Source: Bacteroidales bacterium (lineage in GTDB: Bacteria; Bacteroidota; Bacteroidia; Bacteroidales; VadinHA17). Taken from it: 64,000 bases of DNA. A model generated the notes under the pieces. The model was not told where the DNA came from. It did not search any database and saw only the letters and a program-made list of their open reading frames with translations. A program made the position numbers and the translations under genes. Location of the stretch: NCBI GenBank assembly GCA_022865305.1, contig JALHSP010000078.1, positions 1-64,000 on the forward strand, written 5' to 3'. Of the stretch, positions 26,501 through 37,378 are shown one piece after another (within the stretch, counting starts at the first letter, position 1; the number at the start of each line of letters is the position of its first letter).

Positions 26501-26796
26501 GTGATAGTCCAGAAAAGGAACAGTATTGTAAATGCGCTTACAAGAGCAGACATTGCATTAACCGTTGCAGCAACATGTGATACATCTCTGCCTGCGAAAA
26601 GAGTGAAAAACTTCGCCATGACCATAAACACAGGATTCCCCGGAGGATGACCTACTTCAAGTTTGTAAGCAGAGGCAATGTATTCCCCGCAATCCCAGAG
26701 ACTTGCAGTAGGTTCAATTGTCATGAGATAGGTAATTGCTGCGATCGCAAAAACCACCCATCCTGATATGTTATTTATCAATCTGAAATTTTTCAT
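23584..26796 (-). CDS. DUF2723 membrane protein (TMEM260-like O-mannosyltransferase family)
   Basis: 1070 residues. The N-terminal half is polytopic, beginning with the family signature [20 protein letters not shown] and [13 protein letters not shown]. Further hydrophobic helices follow up to about residue 680, then a soluble part with [30 protein letters not shown] and a C-terminal TPR-like stretch ([20 protein letters not shown]). DUF2723 proteins are related to animal TMEM260 and are thought to be lipid-linked-sugar glycosyltransferases; in Bacteroidota they are candidates for protein O-glycosylation in the envelope. Length is typical and no damage was seen. It has no operon partner in the window. 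Confidence 0.9.
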   Translation of the reverse strand: [1070 protein letters not shown]

Positions 26797-26898
26797 CCTG
26801 TATATTCGTTTATTTTAAAAATTCTTTCAAGGATCAAACGACGAAAATACTTATTTTTTTCATACCATATCAACCAGTCTATTACTCACATAATTTGC

Positions 26899-26906
26899 TA
26901 TTTTTG
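26899..26906 (+). promoter_or_regulatory. Bacteroidota-type -7 box (TATTTTTG)
   Basis: Matches TAnnTTTG, 16 bp before the ATG at 26923. Confidence 0.4.
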
Positions 26907-26922
26907 ATCAATAATTCCCCAG

Positions 26923-29826
26923 ATGAGATTACCGGCAATCTTTTTATCCATATACTTTCTGCTGTTCACCTTAACCACATCAGCACAATATTATGATACA
27001 GGGCAGGATCCTGCCAGGCTGAAATGGCTCCAGATAAAAACCGGAAGATTTACTGTTATCTACCCTGAGAAATACGGTGCAGGAGGAATCGACTTTGCAC
27101 GATCTCTCGACGAGGCTTACTCAAAACTGACTCTCTTTTATCCGGAAAAAAAAATTAAAATACCGGTTGTAATACACAATTTTACTACACAATCGAACGG
27201 ATATGTTGTCTGGGCTCCCAAACGAATGGAAATATACCCGACACCTGAACAGAATACAGTTCCTCTTGATCCGAACAGACAACTGGCAATACATGAGCTG
27301 ACCCATGTGCTTCAGATGGAATCCTTGAGCTCCGGATTTTCAAAAGTCTTATCAATAGCCTTTGGGGAACAGTTCCCGGGTGTCGTTGCAGGCCTGCTGC
27401 TGCCACTCTGGTATCTTGAAGGAGATGCTGTTTTTACCGAATCAGTGCTGACGGAATCAGGAAGAGGAAGAACCCCTGAATTCCAGAAGCAGCTGAAAGC
27501 GATCGTGGTTGAGAAAAACAAGATATATAAGTATGACAAGATGATTAACGGATCTTTCCGTGATTTTACTCCTGATCATTACAAGTTTGGATATCAGATG
27601 ATTGCATGGTCGCTCACTAAAAAAGATCCCCGTTTGTGGAATAAAGTCCTTAGCTTTACAGCTAATGAGCCTTTTACAATCAATCCTGTTAATATCAGCC
27701 TTACAGAAAACGCCGGGACTACAAAAAGAAAATTGTTTGATGAAACTTTTGATACTCTGAGAACCTTGTGGCAACAGGATGTCATAAGGAGCAATGCACT
27801 GACTTATGAACCTGTAAATCCCCCGAAACGTGACAGACATGTTGATTATTATTCACCTGTGTTCACTGGATCAGGCACTATTGCTGCAATTAAAACATCA
27901 TTATCCGATCCTCCATCATTTGTACTTATAAATCCTTCAGAAAAGTCAGAGAAAAAAATACATAATCCCGGACTGATGAAACCCTGGTTACTATCCTGTG
28001 CAAAAGGGAAGCTTGTATGGGTTGAAACAACAACCGATCCACGATGGGATAACAGGAATTATTCAGTAATTAAGCTTCTGGATCTTGCATCAGGAAGAAC
28101 AAGGCAAATCACCTTCAGGTCAAGATATCTGTCGGCATCTTTATCCCCTGATGGCAAAATTATAGCAGCATCTGAAAACAGTGCTGAGAACAGGAATAAT
28201 CTTGTTCTGATAAATTCAAATGACGGTAATGTAATAAGGTCAGTTCCTGTTCCGGATAATTCGTATCTCCAGCGACCACAGTGGTCAGAAGACGGGAAAA
28301 AGATTACATTTATCAGTCTGACAGCAGAAGGAGAAGGCATTCTTTCATATTCCCTTGCCAATCAGAAATGGGAAATATTATTTGAAGCATGCAGGGATGA
28401 TCTTCAGTCAACCTTCCTCAGAAATGACTCTCTCTTTTTCATAAGTTCGTATTCAGGTACTGATAATATTTATGTTCTTACAGCAGGGAATAAAATTTCA
28501 GAAATTACCAATTCCAGGTTCGGAGCAAATGACCTTTGCATATCAGGTGGCAAAGTAATATTTAGCGACTACTCCTCATCAGGAAACAATATCTGTATAA
28601 CTACTATTAAAAATGCTGATGATATCCCGAAGGCACCTGTCAGCTCCTCATCTTTTCTTATTAACCGGTTTGATACTCTATCGGTTCCACCTTATGATAA
28701 TTCTTCCGGAGGATATGTTCCCGAACCTTTCAGAAAATGGCAGCATCTTTTCAGGTTTCACAGCTGGATGCCATTTTATGCTGATATTGAAGAGGTTAAG
28801 TCTGATCTGACATCGGTACGGCCGGGATTCACTTTAATGTCCCAAAACCAGTTGAGTACACTCATAACATCTGTCGGATACGAGTATTCCGAAGATAAAA
28901 GGCATATGCTTCACTCGCGGATAACCTGGAAAGGTTTGTATCCTGTTCTTGATTCCCGGTTTGATTACGGGTACTTTCCGTCAATAGATACTACGAATTC
29001 AATGGTTAGCTGGATCCCTTCCCCCCTGAATCCGGCATTCAGTTTCAAAAACAGCCTTTATATCCCGCTTAAATTCTATTCAGGAAAGTTTACCCAAAAC
29101 CTGTATCCCTCACTATCATCAGATTATGTCAACAAGTATGTTTATCTGAAAGAAAATTCTGATTACGATTATGGACAGGTCCAGATAACCGGACGGCTTT
29201 ACTTTTCGAACTATTACAGGTCTGCCTTTCGTGATATCTATCCCAGATGGGCCCAGCTCTTCGATCTTTCATATACATACGCTCCTTTTGACAAGCTTAT
29301 ATATGGTTCAGATGTCAGTTTAAAAACTGCCTTATATTTTCCAGGGTTCTTCAAGAACAACGGAATAAAGTTCAGGTACGAAACAGAGAAGCAGGATTTT
29401 GCCAGATATCTTATGTCGAACAAAATCCATTACCCGCGCAGTTATCATAGCATCATTTCTGCAAAGCTTGATTTTCTTTCGGTGGATTACGTCACCCCGC
29501 TTTTTTATCCCGATTTTAATATTTCATCATTTTTCTACATGACCAGGATCCGTACCGGATTGTTTTTCGATTATGCATGGGGAACAGATAATTATCATTT
29601 AAGATATCAGGATGGCAGGCTGGTTATTGATCATCGTAATCCGGAAACAGAGACTTTCAGCTCATTCGGAGTTGAACTGCTTTCCGATTTTTATCTTTTC
29701 CGGATTCCTTATCCGGTTACAGCAGGTGCTCAGTTTACATGGAAATCATTCGGGCAGGCACCTGCCATTGAAATGTTATTCAACATAGATATTTACGGTT
29801 GGAATATAGGCAGATCGCGTAAGTGA
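26923..29826 (+). CDS. Secreted peptidase-MA-like / TolB-propeller outer-membrane protein
   Basis: 967 residues with a signal peptide (LPAIFLSIYFLLFTLTTSAQ). The N-terminal third is a gluzincin-like peptidase domain: HELTH at 124-128 with WYLEGDAVFTE downstream giving the likely third zinc ligand. A middle beta-propeller of PD40/TolB-type repeats follows (SASLSPDGKIIAASEN, RPQWSEDGKKITFIS). The C-terminal third has alternating aromatic beta strands like an outer-membrane barrel (FRIPYPVTAGAQFTWKSFG...). Such proteins are often annotated as biopolymer transporter Tol. A surface-anchored protease is plausible but unproven. Its stop is 2 bp from that of the convergent decarboxylase gene. Confidence 0.8.
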   Translation: MRLPAIFLSIYFLLFTLTTSAQYYDTGQDPARLKWLQIKTGRFTVIYPEKYGAGGIDFARSLDEAYSKLTLFYPEKKIKIPVVIHNFTTQSNGYVVWAPKRMEIYPTPEQNTVPLDPNRQLAIHELTHVLQMESLSSGFSKVLSIAFGEQFPGVVAGLLLPLWYLEGDAVFTESVLTESGRGRTPEFQKQLKAIVVEKNKIYKYDKMINGSFRDFTPDHYKFGYQMIAWSLTKKDPRLWNKVLSFTANEPFTINPVNISLTENAGTTKRKLFDETFDTLRTLWQQDVIRSNALTYEPVNPPKRDRHVDYYSPVFTGSGTIAAIKTSLSDPPSFVLINPSEKSEKKIHNPGLMKPWLLSCAKGKLVWVETTTDPRWDNRNYSVIKLLDLASGRTRQITFRSRYLSASLSPDGKIIAASENSAENRNNLVLINSNDGNVIRSVPVPDNSYLQRPQWSEDGKKITFISLTAEGEGILSYSLANQKWEILFEACRDDLQSTFLRNDSLFFISSYSGTDNIYVLTAGNKISEITNSRFGANDLCISGGKVIFSDYSSSGNNICITTIKNADDIPKAPVSSSSFLINRFDTLSVPPYDNSSGGYVPEPFRKWQHLFRFHSWMPFYADIEEVKSDLTSVRPGFTLMSQNQLSTLITSVGYEYSEDKRHMLHSRITWKGLYPVLDSRFDYGYFPSIDTTNSMVSWIPSPLNPAFSFKNSLYIPLKFYSGKFTQNLYPSLSSDYVNKYVYLKENSDYDYGQVQITGRLYFSNYYRSAFRDIYPRWAQLFDLSYTYAPFDKLIYGSDVSLKTALYFPGFFKNNGIKFRYETEKQDFARYLMSNKIHYPRSYHSIISAKLDFLSVDYVTPLFYPDFNISSFFYMTRIRTGLFFDYAWGTDNYHLRYQDGRLVIDHRNPETETFSSFGVELLSDFYLFRIPYPVTAGAQFTWKSFGQAPAIEMLFNIDIYGWNIGRSRK

Positions 29827-29828
29827 TC

Positions 29829-31250
29829 TTATCCGATCTTCAGATCACGGGCACAATTCTTTATAAGATCCCATGCCCTTTCGACATGATCAAGCGTCAC
29901 ATTAGTCTGTCCTGTTACCATTCTCAGGGTATAACGTCCGTTCAGAACCGTATGGGTCAGGTAGATTTTTCCGGAATCGTTAAGCGCATGGTTCAGCTTT
30001 TCATTAATCGCATTAAGCTGATCATCTGACAGACCGGAAGGACAGAACCGGAAACATACAACATTCAGTATTACCGGAGCAAGTATTTCGAAATCTTTTT
30101 CTCCTGCGATCATTTCTGAGAGACGAGAAGCAATGCTGATGTGGTACCTTATTTTTCTCTTTAATTCTTCTGTCCCGTATGACCTTATTACACTCCACAG
30201 CTTTAGCGCCCTGAATCTGCGTCCCAGTGGTACACCCCAGTCCCTGTAATCATTTACAAGCCCCCTGGTCCTTGTTTTAAGATACTCAGGAAGTATTTCA
30301 AAGGTTTTGATAAGGGCTTCAGCGTCCCTTATAAAAAATGCTGTACAATCGAAATTCGTGAACATCCATTTATGAGGATTGAAAACAAAACTGTCGATAT
30401 ACTCCTTACCATCAAGCATCCATTGAAATTCAGGCAAAATAAGAGCCGTGCCGGCCATAGCAGCATCAACATGAAGCCAGATGCCATTTCTGTGGCAAAT
30501 AGCTCCGACAGCCCTTAAAGGATCAATTGCGGTGGTCCCTGTTGTACCTATTGTAGCAACCACACAACAGGGGACATACCCTTTCTCCTTATCTGCAATT
30601 ATTGCTTCATCAAGTTTAACCGGATCCATTGAAAAATCCTCTTTTACAGGGATTTTAACCAGGTTCCTTTTGCCGATGCCACTTATTCTGACATCTTTTT
30701 CGACAGAAGAATGGGTCTGTTCCGAACAATATACCCTTAGAGTTCCTGCAGAAGCAACACCTTCGCTATTTATTGTAAATCCGCTTATTTTCTCTCTTGC
30801 AGTCAGTATAGCCGCCAGGGTTGCAGTGGAAGCAGTATCCTGTATTACTCCTTCAAAATTATCCGGAAGCCCGATCATGTCTCTCAGCCAGATCATCATT
30901 TTTTCTTCGAGTTCAGCAGCGGCGGGAGATGTCTCCCAGTTCATGCACTGTGCCCCGAGGGTAGAAATGATCATCTCTGCCAGGATTGAGGGAGGGCTTG
31001 TATTGGCTGGAAAATACGCAAAGAAATTAGGACTTTGCCAGTGTGTTATTCCCGGCATTATTATCTCTTCAAGATCCTTCATGAGAAAGCTGAAGGATTC
31101 TGGTTGCAATGGAGGAGTGCCAGGTATCCTGTTAAATATTTCTCCGGGCTTAACAGCTGATTTTACGGGATATTTCTCAACATTTTCCATATAACCGGCC
31201 ATCCATTCGACCAGTTCGTGGGCATGTTTCCTGAATTCATCGGGTGTCAT
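29829..31250 (-). CDS. PLP-dependent aromatic-L-amino-acid decarboxylase family protein
   Basis: A 473-residue group II decarboxylase. The Schiff-base lysine K294 is in NPHKW, D262 in HVDAA binds the pyridine nitrogen, and H180 in CSEQTHSS stacks on the cofactor. HWQSPNFFAYFPAN near residue 70 is the DDC/TDC substrate-loop signature. It probably decarboxylates tryptophan, tyrosine or a related amino acid to an amine; the exact substrate cannot be read. It lies 10 bp downstream of atpC on the same strand, so it may be read from the atpDC transcript, although function gives no obvious link. Length is normal. Confidence 0.9.
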   Translation of the reverse strand: MTPDEFRKHAHELVEWMAGYMENVEKYPVKSAVKPGEIFNRIPGTPPLQPESFSFLMKDLEEIIMPGITHWQSPNFFAYFPANTSPPSILAEMIISTLGAQCMNWETSPAAAELEEKMMIWLRDMIGLPDNFEGVIQDTASTATLAAILTAREKISGFTINSEGVASAGTLRVYCSEQTHSSVEKDVRISGIGKRNLVKIPVKEDFSMDPVKLDEAIIADKEKGYVPCCVVATIGTTGTTAIDPLRAVGAICHRNGIWLHVDAAMAGTALILPEFQWMLDGKEYIDSFVFNPHKWMFTNFDCTAFFIRDAEALIKTFEILPEYLKTRTRGLVNDYRDWGVPLGRRFRALKLWSVIRSYGTEELKRKIRYHISIASRLSEMIAGEKDFEILAPVILNVVCFRFCPSGLSDDQLNAINEKLNHALNDSGKIYLTHTVLNGRYTLRMVTGQTNVTLDHVERAWDLIKNCARDLKIG

Positions 31251-31260
31251 CGAAAAAGCT

Positions 31261-31506
31261 TTATCTTACCGATTCTGCAAGAAGAATAATTTTGTTCATC
31301 TTAACTTCAATCACTCCTCCGTTAATTTCATATCTCCTTTCATTTCCATCCGGATCAACAATGAATACTGTTCCGTTTTCAAGAGTTGAAATAATAGGGG
31401 CATGGTCTTTGAGAACCTGGAAGGATCCCTTTTTACCGGGAACCCGTATCGATTTTATTTCCCCTTCAAATATTTTTCTGTCAGGAGTGATGATTTCTGC
31501 TTTCAT
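31261..31506 (-). CDS. atpC: F-type ATP synthase epsilon subunit
   Basis: 81 residues covering the N-terminal beta-sandwich of epsilon (AEIITPDRKIFEGEIKSIRVPG, GSFQVLKDHAPIISTLENG, INGGVIEVKMNKIILLAES). The C-terminal helical hairpin that inhibits ATP hydrolysis in E. coli is absent, which is usual in Bacteroidota. It belongs to the central stalk and binds gamma and the c-ring. It is 11 bp downstream of atpD and 10 bp upstream of the decarboxylase gene. Confidence 0.93.
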   Translation of the reverse strand: MKAEIITPDRKIFEGEIKSIRVPGKKGSFQVLKDHAPIISTLENGTVFIVDPDGNERRYEINGGVIEVKMNKIILLAESVR

Positions 31507-31517
31507 CCTGGAATAAT

Positions 31518-33053
<1,536 letters not shown>

Positions 33054-33218
33054 TCAGAAGGTACAAATTTAAAAAAATTTGCAGATGATTTCGATTTTAA
33101 ATTCAGTTTTGATATAAAGATCAGAATTTTTTAATACTGCTCAAAATCTGTTTGTCAGTTTTTTGTAATAAATTAGCCTAATAATTATTACCAGCCAACT
33201 AACCTTAATAATTTCCAT

Positions 33219-33821
33219 ATGAAAAAACTTATTATCCCCATTCTCCTGATTGTTTCCGTACTTACAACGGCAAATGCACAATTTACTAAAATCGGGGGAG
33301 GAGTAGCCGCCGGCACAGGTATCTTCTGGAATAATGAAACTGACATCATCAGTTACAGGACCGGTCTTCCGGCTGTATTTCTAACCGGCATTTATGAATT
33401 TACCCTTCCTATCCATATTGCGCCTTCTTTCACATATTATTTCCCTCATATTACAAAAGCGCAGGTGGTAACCGCAGAAACTCCCAAACAGGTTGTTTCA
33501 TGCATGATGTTTGATATAAACGGTCATTATGTTTTTAATTCGCTCGACAGGTTTGAATTTTATGGCCTGGCTGGCCTGAATGTAACACTTATCGGGATAA
33601 AATGGATATCAGAAATTAACGGTGTAACAAATAAGACAAAAGACAGGGATAACGCATTTGGACTAAATCTTGGAGCCGGTACTTATATTAAGCTTACAGA
33701 TCAGTTTGATCTGTATGGTGAGGCAAAATATATCCTGAGCAAATATGACCAGTTCCTTATTAATGTGGGCGTTTTAATAAATATCGACTGGCTTATTAAG
33801 CATGAGGATACCGGACTATAA
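33219..33821 (+). CDS. Small outer-membrane beta-barrel protein
   Basis: 200 residues: signal peptide (KKLIIPILLIVSVLTTANAQF), then alternating strands typical of an OmpA/OmpX-like eight-stranded barrel (GGGVAAGTGIFW, YEFTLPIHIAPSFTYYFPH, FEFYGLAGLNVTLIGIKW, FGLNLGAGTYIKLTD, LYGEAKYILSKYDQF). No ligand or partner is recognised. It is the only plus-strand gene inside the ATP synthase region and separates atpD from atpG. Its stop is 1 bp from that of the polyprenyl synthetase gene. Confidence 0.75.
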   Translation: MKKLIIPILLIVSVLTTANAQFTKIGGGVAAGTGIFWNNETDIISYRTGLPAVFLTGIYEFTLPIHIAPSFTYYFPHITKAQVVTAETPKQVVSCMMFDINGHYVFNSLDRFEFYGLAGLNVTLIGIKWISEINGVTNKTKDRDNAFGLNLGAGTYIKLTDQFDLYGEAKYILSKYDQFLINVGVLINIDWLIKHEDTGL

Positions 33822-33822
33822 T

Positions 33823-34797
33823 CTACCTGTCTCTTCCGATAAGTGAGTTGGCCATGTGAACCATTTCACATTTTCTTTTCTGATCAATTCCGACCTTATC
33901 GAGAAACTCGAATGCCAGATTTATATATTTACTGGCAAAATTTTCAGTAATAGCCTTAATGTTAAGCTGATCGTAGATATTAATTACTTCTTTAACTTTT
34001 ACATCCGGATCGGTATCTCTTTCCGAAAAGAGTTTCTGAAGCTCCTTCAACTGGGTTCCTTCTGCTCTTTCAATTGCATTTATATAAGGAAAAGTCTTTT
34101 TGTTTACAACAATATCACCTCCAAGGATTTTTCCAAACACCTTCACATCCCCGTAAATATCAAGTAGATCATCCTGTAACTGGAAAGCAAGACCGAGATT
34201 CTTGCCATACTCATACAACAGATCAGCATCCTTATCATCCGCACCGCCAATGATTGCTCCTGTTTTTGCTGATGCAGCAAAAAGAACTGCTGTTTTCAGC
34301 TCTATCATTCTCAGGTACTCTTTCTGTGTCACTATTGTTGCCTTCTCATAGTCCATATCGAGCTGTTGCCCTGTACACACCTCGATAGCCGCTTTATTAA
34401 ATACCCTGAAAACCTTAAGGAGGGAATTTGCAGGAGCCTGAAGGAAACATTCATTGGCGATAAAGGCCATCACATCGCCTGAAAGAATAGCCTGACTGGT
34501 GTTCCATTTATTATGTACCGTTTGAAAGTTTCTTCGGAGCAAAGCCTGATCCATAATATCATCATGGACCAGAGTGAAATTATGAAATACCTCCAACCCG
34601 GTTGCGGGCATTATTGCTTCATCGATTTTATCGCTGAAAAGATTGCATGCCATAAGTGCAAGAACAGGTCGCAATCGTTTTCCTCCGATTGAAAGAACAT
34701 ATTTTACCGGATCAATAAGCTTTTCTGCCTCTGTATTATACGATAGATTGACAATAGCTTTGTCAATTACCTCTTTTAGCTCGGAATGATTGTACAT
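33823..34797 (-). CDS. Polyprenyl (trans-isoprenyl) diphosphate synthase
   Basis: A 324-residue all-helical prenyltransferase. The first Asp-rich motif is DDIMD (79-83) and the second DDLLD (209-213). GGKRLRP at 38-44 binds isopentenyl diphosphate, and the GDV and KT motifs lie between. The residues before the first Asp motif (EVFHNFTLVH) bear aromatic residues that suggest a short- or medium-chain product, but chain length is uncertain. Products feed quinone, carotenoid or undecaprenol-type pathways. It follows atpG by 34 bp on the same strand and is likely co-transcribed with the ATP synthase operon. Confidence 0.9.
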   Translation of the reverse strand: MYNHSELKEVIDKAIVNLSYNTEAEKLIDPVKYVLSIGGKRLRPVLALMACNLFSDKIDEAIMPATGLEVFHNFTLVHDDIMDQALLRRNFQTVHNKWNTSQAILSGDVMAFIANECFLQAPANSLLKVFRVFNKAAIEVCTGQQLDMDYEKATIVTQKEYLRMIELKTAVLFAASAKTGAIIGGADDKDADLLYEYGKNLGLAFQLQDDLLDIYGDVKVFGKILGGDIVVNKKTFPYINAIERAEGTQLKELQKLFSERDTDPDVKVKEVINIYDQLNIKAITENFASKYINLAFEFLDKVGIDQKRKCEMVHMANSLIGRDR

Positions 34798-34831
34798 GGT
34801 GATTTCTCCATAATCCTGAAAATTTTTTTGC

Positions 34832-35716
34832 TTAACCTTTCATAGCTTCAGAACCGCTTGTTACTTCAAGTATCTGATTAGTAATTGCTGCCTGTCGTGC
34901 TTTATTGTACTGAAGAGTCAGTTCCCTGATCATGGTGGTTGCGTTATCTGTTGCCTTATGCATTGCAGTCATCCGCGCTCCATGTTCTGCCACAAATGAA
35001 TCAAGGACTGCTTTATATAACTGAATCTTAAGCGATTTTGGTATCAGCTCTTTTATAATTTCCTCACTTGAGGGTTCATAAATATAATCAGAAGGAGGTT
35101 TATCTGACTTACCGCGTGGTTCCGTCACGACCGGAAGGAATAATTCCCCGGTCAGATTCTGAACGGCAGCATTTTTAAACTGGTTATAAATTAATTCCAC
35201 CCTGTCGAACTCTCCGGAAGTAAAACTGTTCATAACCTGTTCGGCAATAGCAGAAACATTTTCAAATGTAAGATCATTGAAAAGTTGATTGTGTTCCTGT
35301 AACATTTTCAGTTTCTGTTTTCTGAAATAGTCATACCCTTTTTTACCTATTGTCAGGAGCAACAGGTTTCCTTTTCTGAACTGCTCATTGTATTTCTCTG
35401 AGATAACCCTCTTCACCTCTTTTATGACATTCGAATTGAATGCCCCGCATAATCCTCTGTTTGATGTTACTACCACTATAAGTATTTTTTCAGGAGCCGA
35501 GATACGACTGTATATATTTTCAATTTCCGATTCTGCCAGGCTCCGGGAAAGGCAAACAAGTATTTCGTGCAGCTTATTTGCGTATGGTCTTAACCGTAAA
35601 ATTTTATCCTGTGCTTTTCTCAGCTTAGCAGCAGAAACCATTTTCATGGCCGAAGTGATCTGCCTTGTCGATCTGACAGAGGTTATTCGTATCCTTATCG
35701 CCTTTAAATTCGCCAT
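34832..35716 (-). CDS. atpG: F-type ATP synthase gamma subunit
   Basis: A 294-residue central-stalk subunit. The N-terminal coiled-coil helix (LKAIRIRITSVRSTRQITSAMKMVSAAKLRKAQ) and the C-terminal one (ARMTAMHKATDNATTMIRELTLQYNKARQAAIT NQI, here interrupted by a space only for display) bracket a Rossmann-like middle with TSNRGLCGAFN. It rotates inside the alpha/beta hexamer. Length is normal. It follows atpA by 33 bp. Confidence 0.96.
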   Translation of the reverse strand: MANLKAIRIRITSVRSTRQITSAMKMVSAAKLRKAQDKILRLRPYANKLHEILVCLSRSLAESEIENIYSRISAPEKILIVVVTSNRGLCGAFNSNVIKEVKRVISEKYNEQFRKGNLLLLTIGKKGYDYFRKQKLKMLQEHNQLFNDLTFENVSAIAEQVMNSFTSGEFDRVELIYNQFKNAAVQNLTGELFLPVVTEPRGKSDKPPSDYIYEPSSEEIIKELIPKSLKIQLYKAVLDSFVAEHGARMTAMHKATDNATTMIRELTLQYNKARQAAITNQILEVTSGSEAMKG

Positions 35717-35749
35717 CTGAAACCTATATGTCTTTCCTGATCCTGATAA

Positions 35750-37333
35750 TTAGTTCGGTTTGAATTTATTCGCCAGTTCCGAGGCTACTTTTTCAAGCAC
35801 TTTTGTAACATCATTATTCAGAATCCCGTCGCGAAGGTTATCCAGAACGTCCCTGTGCTTCAGGTCGAGATACTCGATGTATTCATTTTCGAATTCCTTC
35901 ACTTTATTAACAGGAACATCCTTTAAAAGCCCCATTGTCCCACAGTAAATAATAGCAACCTGCTTCTCGACAGGAATGGGAGCATACTGCCCCTGCTTAA
36001 GTATTTCAACGTTTTTAGAACCTTTATTAAGAATTGCCAGAGTTGAGGCATCAAGGTCTGAACCAAATTTTGAAAATGCTTCAAGCTCACGATATTGTGC
36101 CTGATCAACTTTAAGTGTCCCGGCAATCTTTTTCATTGATTTTATCTGAGCATTTCCTCCAACCCTTGATACTGATATACCAACGTTAATAGCCGGTCTG
36201 ACGCCTGAATTGAAAAGGGTGGTCTCAAGAAATATTTGTCCGTCGGTTATTGAGATAACGTTAGTGGGGATATAAGCAGCAACATCGCCTGCCTGCGTTT
36301 CGATTATTGGCAAAGCAGTGAGAGATCCTCCGCCTTTCACCATGTGTCTGATTGATTCCGGGATGTCATTCATCTGCTGTGCTACTTCATCTGATTCAAT
36401 GATCTTGGCAGCTCTTTCAAGAAGCCGGGAATGAAGATAGAAAACATCACCGGGGTATGCCTCACGTCCCGGTGGTCTGCGCAGAAGAAGTGATACCTCC
36501 CTGTAGGATACGGCCTGTTTTGAAAGGTCATCATAAATGATAAGTGCATCTCGTCCGGTATCCCTGAAGAATTCGCCTATTGCAGCACCTGCAAACGGAG
36601 CGTAGAATTGTGATGCTGCAGGATCAGATGCGGTGGCCAGAACAATTACTGTATATTCAAGTGCACCATGTTCTTCAAGTGTTTTAGCTATATTAGCGAC
36701 ATTCGATCCTTTTTGCCCAACACCAACATAAATGCAATAAACCGGTTCCCCTTTTTCAAAATTGCTTCGCTGATTAATTATAGTATCTATAGCAATGGCT
36801 GTTTTTCCTGTCTGCCTGTCGCCGATGATAAGTTCTCTCTGTCCCCTGCCTATAGGTATCATGGCATCAATAGGTTTAATCCCGGTCTGCAGCGGCTGTT
36901 TTACCGGCTGGCGGAAAATCACTCCCGGGGCTTTTCTTTCAAACGGCATAATAAATAATTCACCTTCAACCGGTCCTTTTCCGTCCAGCGGCTGACCTGT
37001 CGGAGATATTACCCGTCCTAACAATCCCTCGCCAACACCAATAGAGGCAATTCGTCCTGTCCTTTTTACAATGTCACCTTCATTTATTTCTTCAGTCGGA
37101 CCAAGCAGTACAGCACCGATATTATCTTCTTCAAGGTTCAGAACAATTGCTTCAATCCCGTTCTCAAATTCAATCAGCTCGTTTGACTGTGCATTTGAAA
37201 GTCCGTAAATCCTGACAATCCCGTCGCCAACCTGGAGTACTGTTCCGACTTCTTCCAGTTCAGCTCCTGTCTGAATTCCTTCAAGTTGCTGCCTGAGGAT
37301 CTTTGAAACTTCTGCCGGTTTAATATTTGCCAT
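35750..37333 (-). CDS. atpA: F-type ATP synthase alpha subunit
   Basis: A 527-residue non-catalytic nucleotide-binding subunit of F1. The P-loop is GDRQTGKT (171-178), Walker B lies in [13 protein letters not shown], and the family signature [13 protein letters not shown] is present. The N-terminal beta-barrel has [15 protein letters not shown]. It lies between atpH and atpG in the usual order. Length and motifs are normal. Confidence 0.97.
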   Translation of the reverse strand: MANIKPAEVSKILRQQLEGIQTGAELEEVGTVLQVGDGIVRIYGLSNAQSNELIEFENGIEAIVLNLEEDNIGAVLLGPTEEINEGDIVKRTGRIASIGVGEGLLGRVISPTGQPLDGKGPVEGELFIMPFERKAPGVIFRQPVKQPLQTGIKPIDAMIPIGRGQRELIIGDRQTGKTAIAIDTIINQRSNFEKGEPVYCIYVGVGQKGSNVANIAKTLEEHGALEYTVIVLATASDPAASQFYAPFAGAAIGEFFRDTGRDALIIYDDLSKQAVSYREVSLLLRRPPGREAYPGDVFYLHSRLLERAAKIIESDEVAQQMNDIPESIRHMVKGGGSLTALPIIETQAGDVAAYIPTNVISITDGQIFLETTLFNSGVRPAINVGISVSRVGGNAQIKSMKKIAGTLKVDQAQYRELEAFSKFGSDLDASTLAILNKGSKNVEILKQGQYAPIPVEKQVAIIYCGTMGLLKDVPVNKVKEFENEYIEYLDLKHRDVLDNLRDGILNNDVTKVLEKVASELANKFKPN

Positions 37334-37378
37334 ATTTATTTTCTTTTATTACTCTTTGGTTCATTTTGTTTACTATAC

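Noticed and set aside
30481-31194. Long plus-strand frame opposite the decarboxylase gene (237 codons)
   Set aside because: It lies fully inside a gene with clear PLP-enzyme motifs and has no family features; it is a shadow frame.
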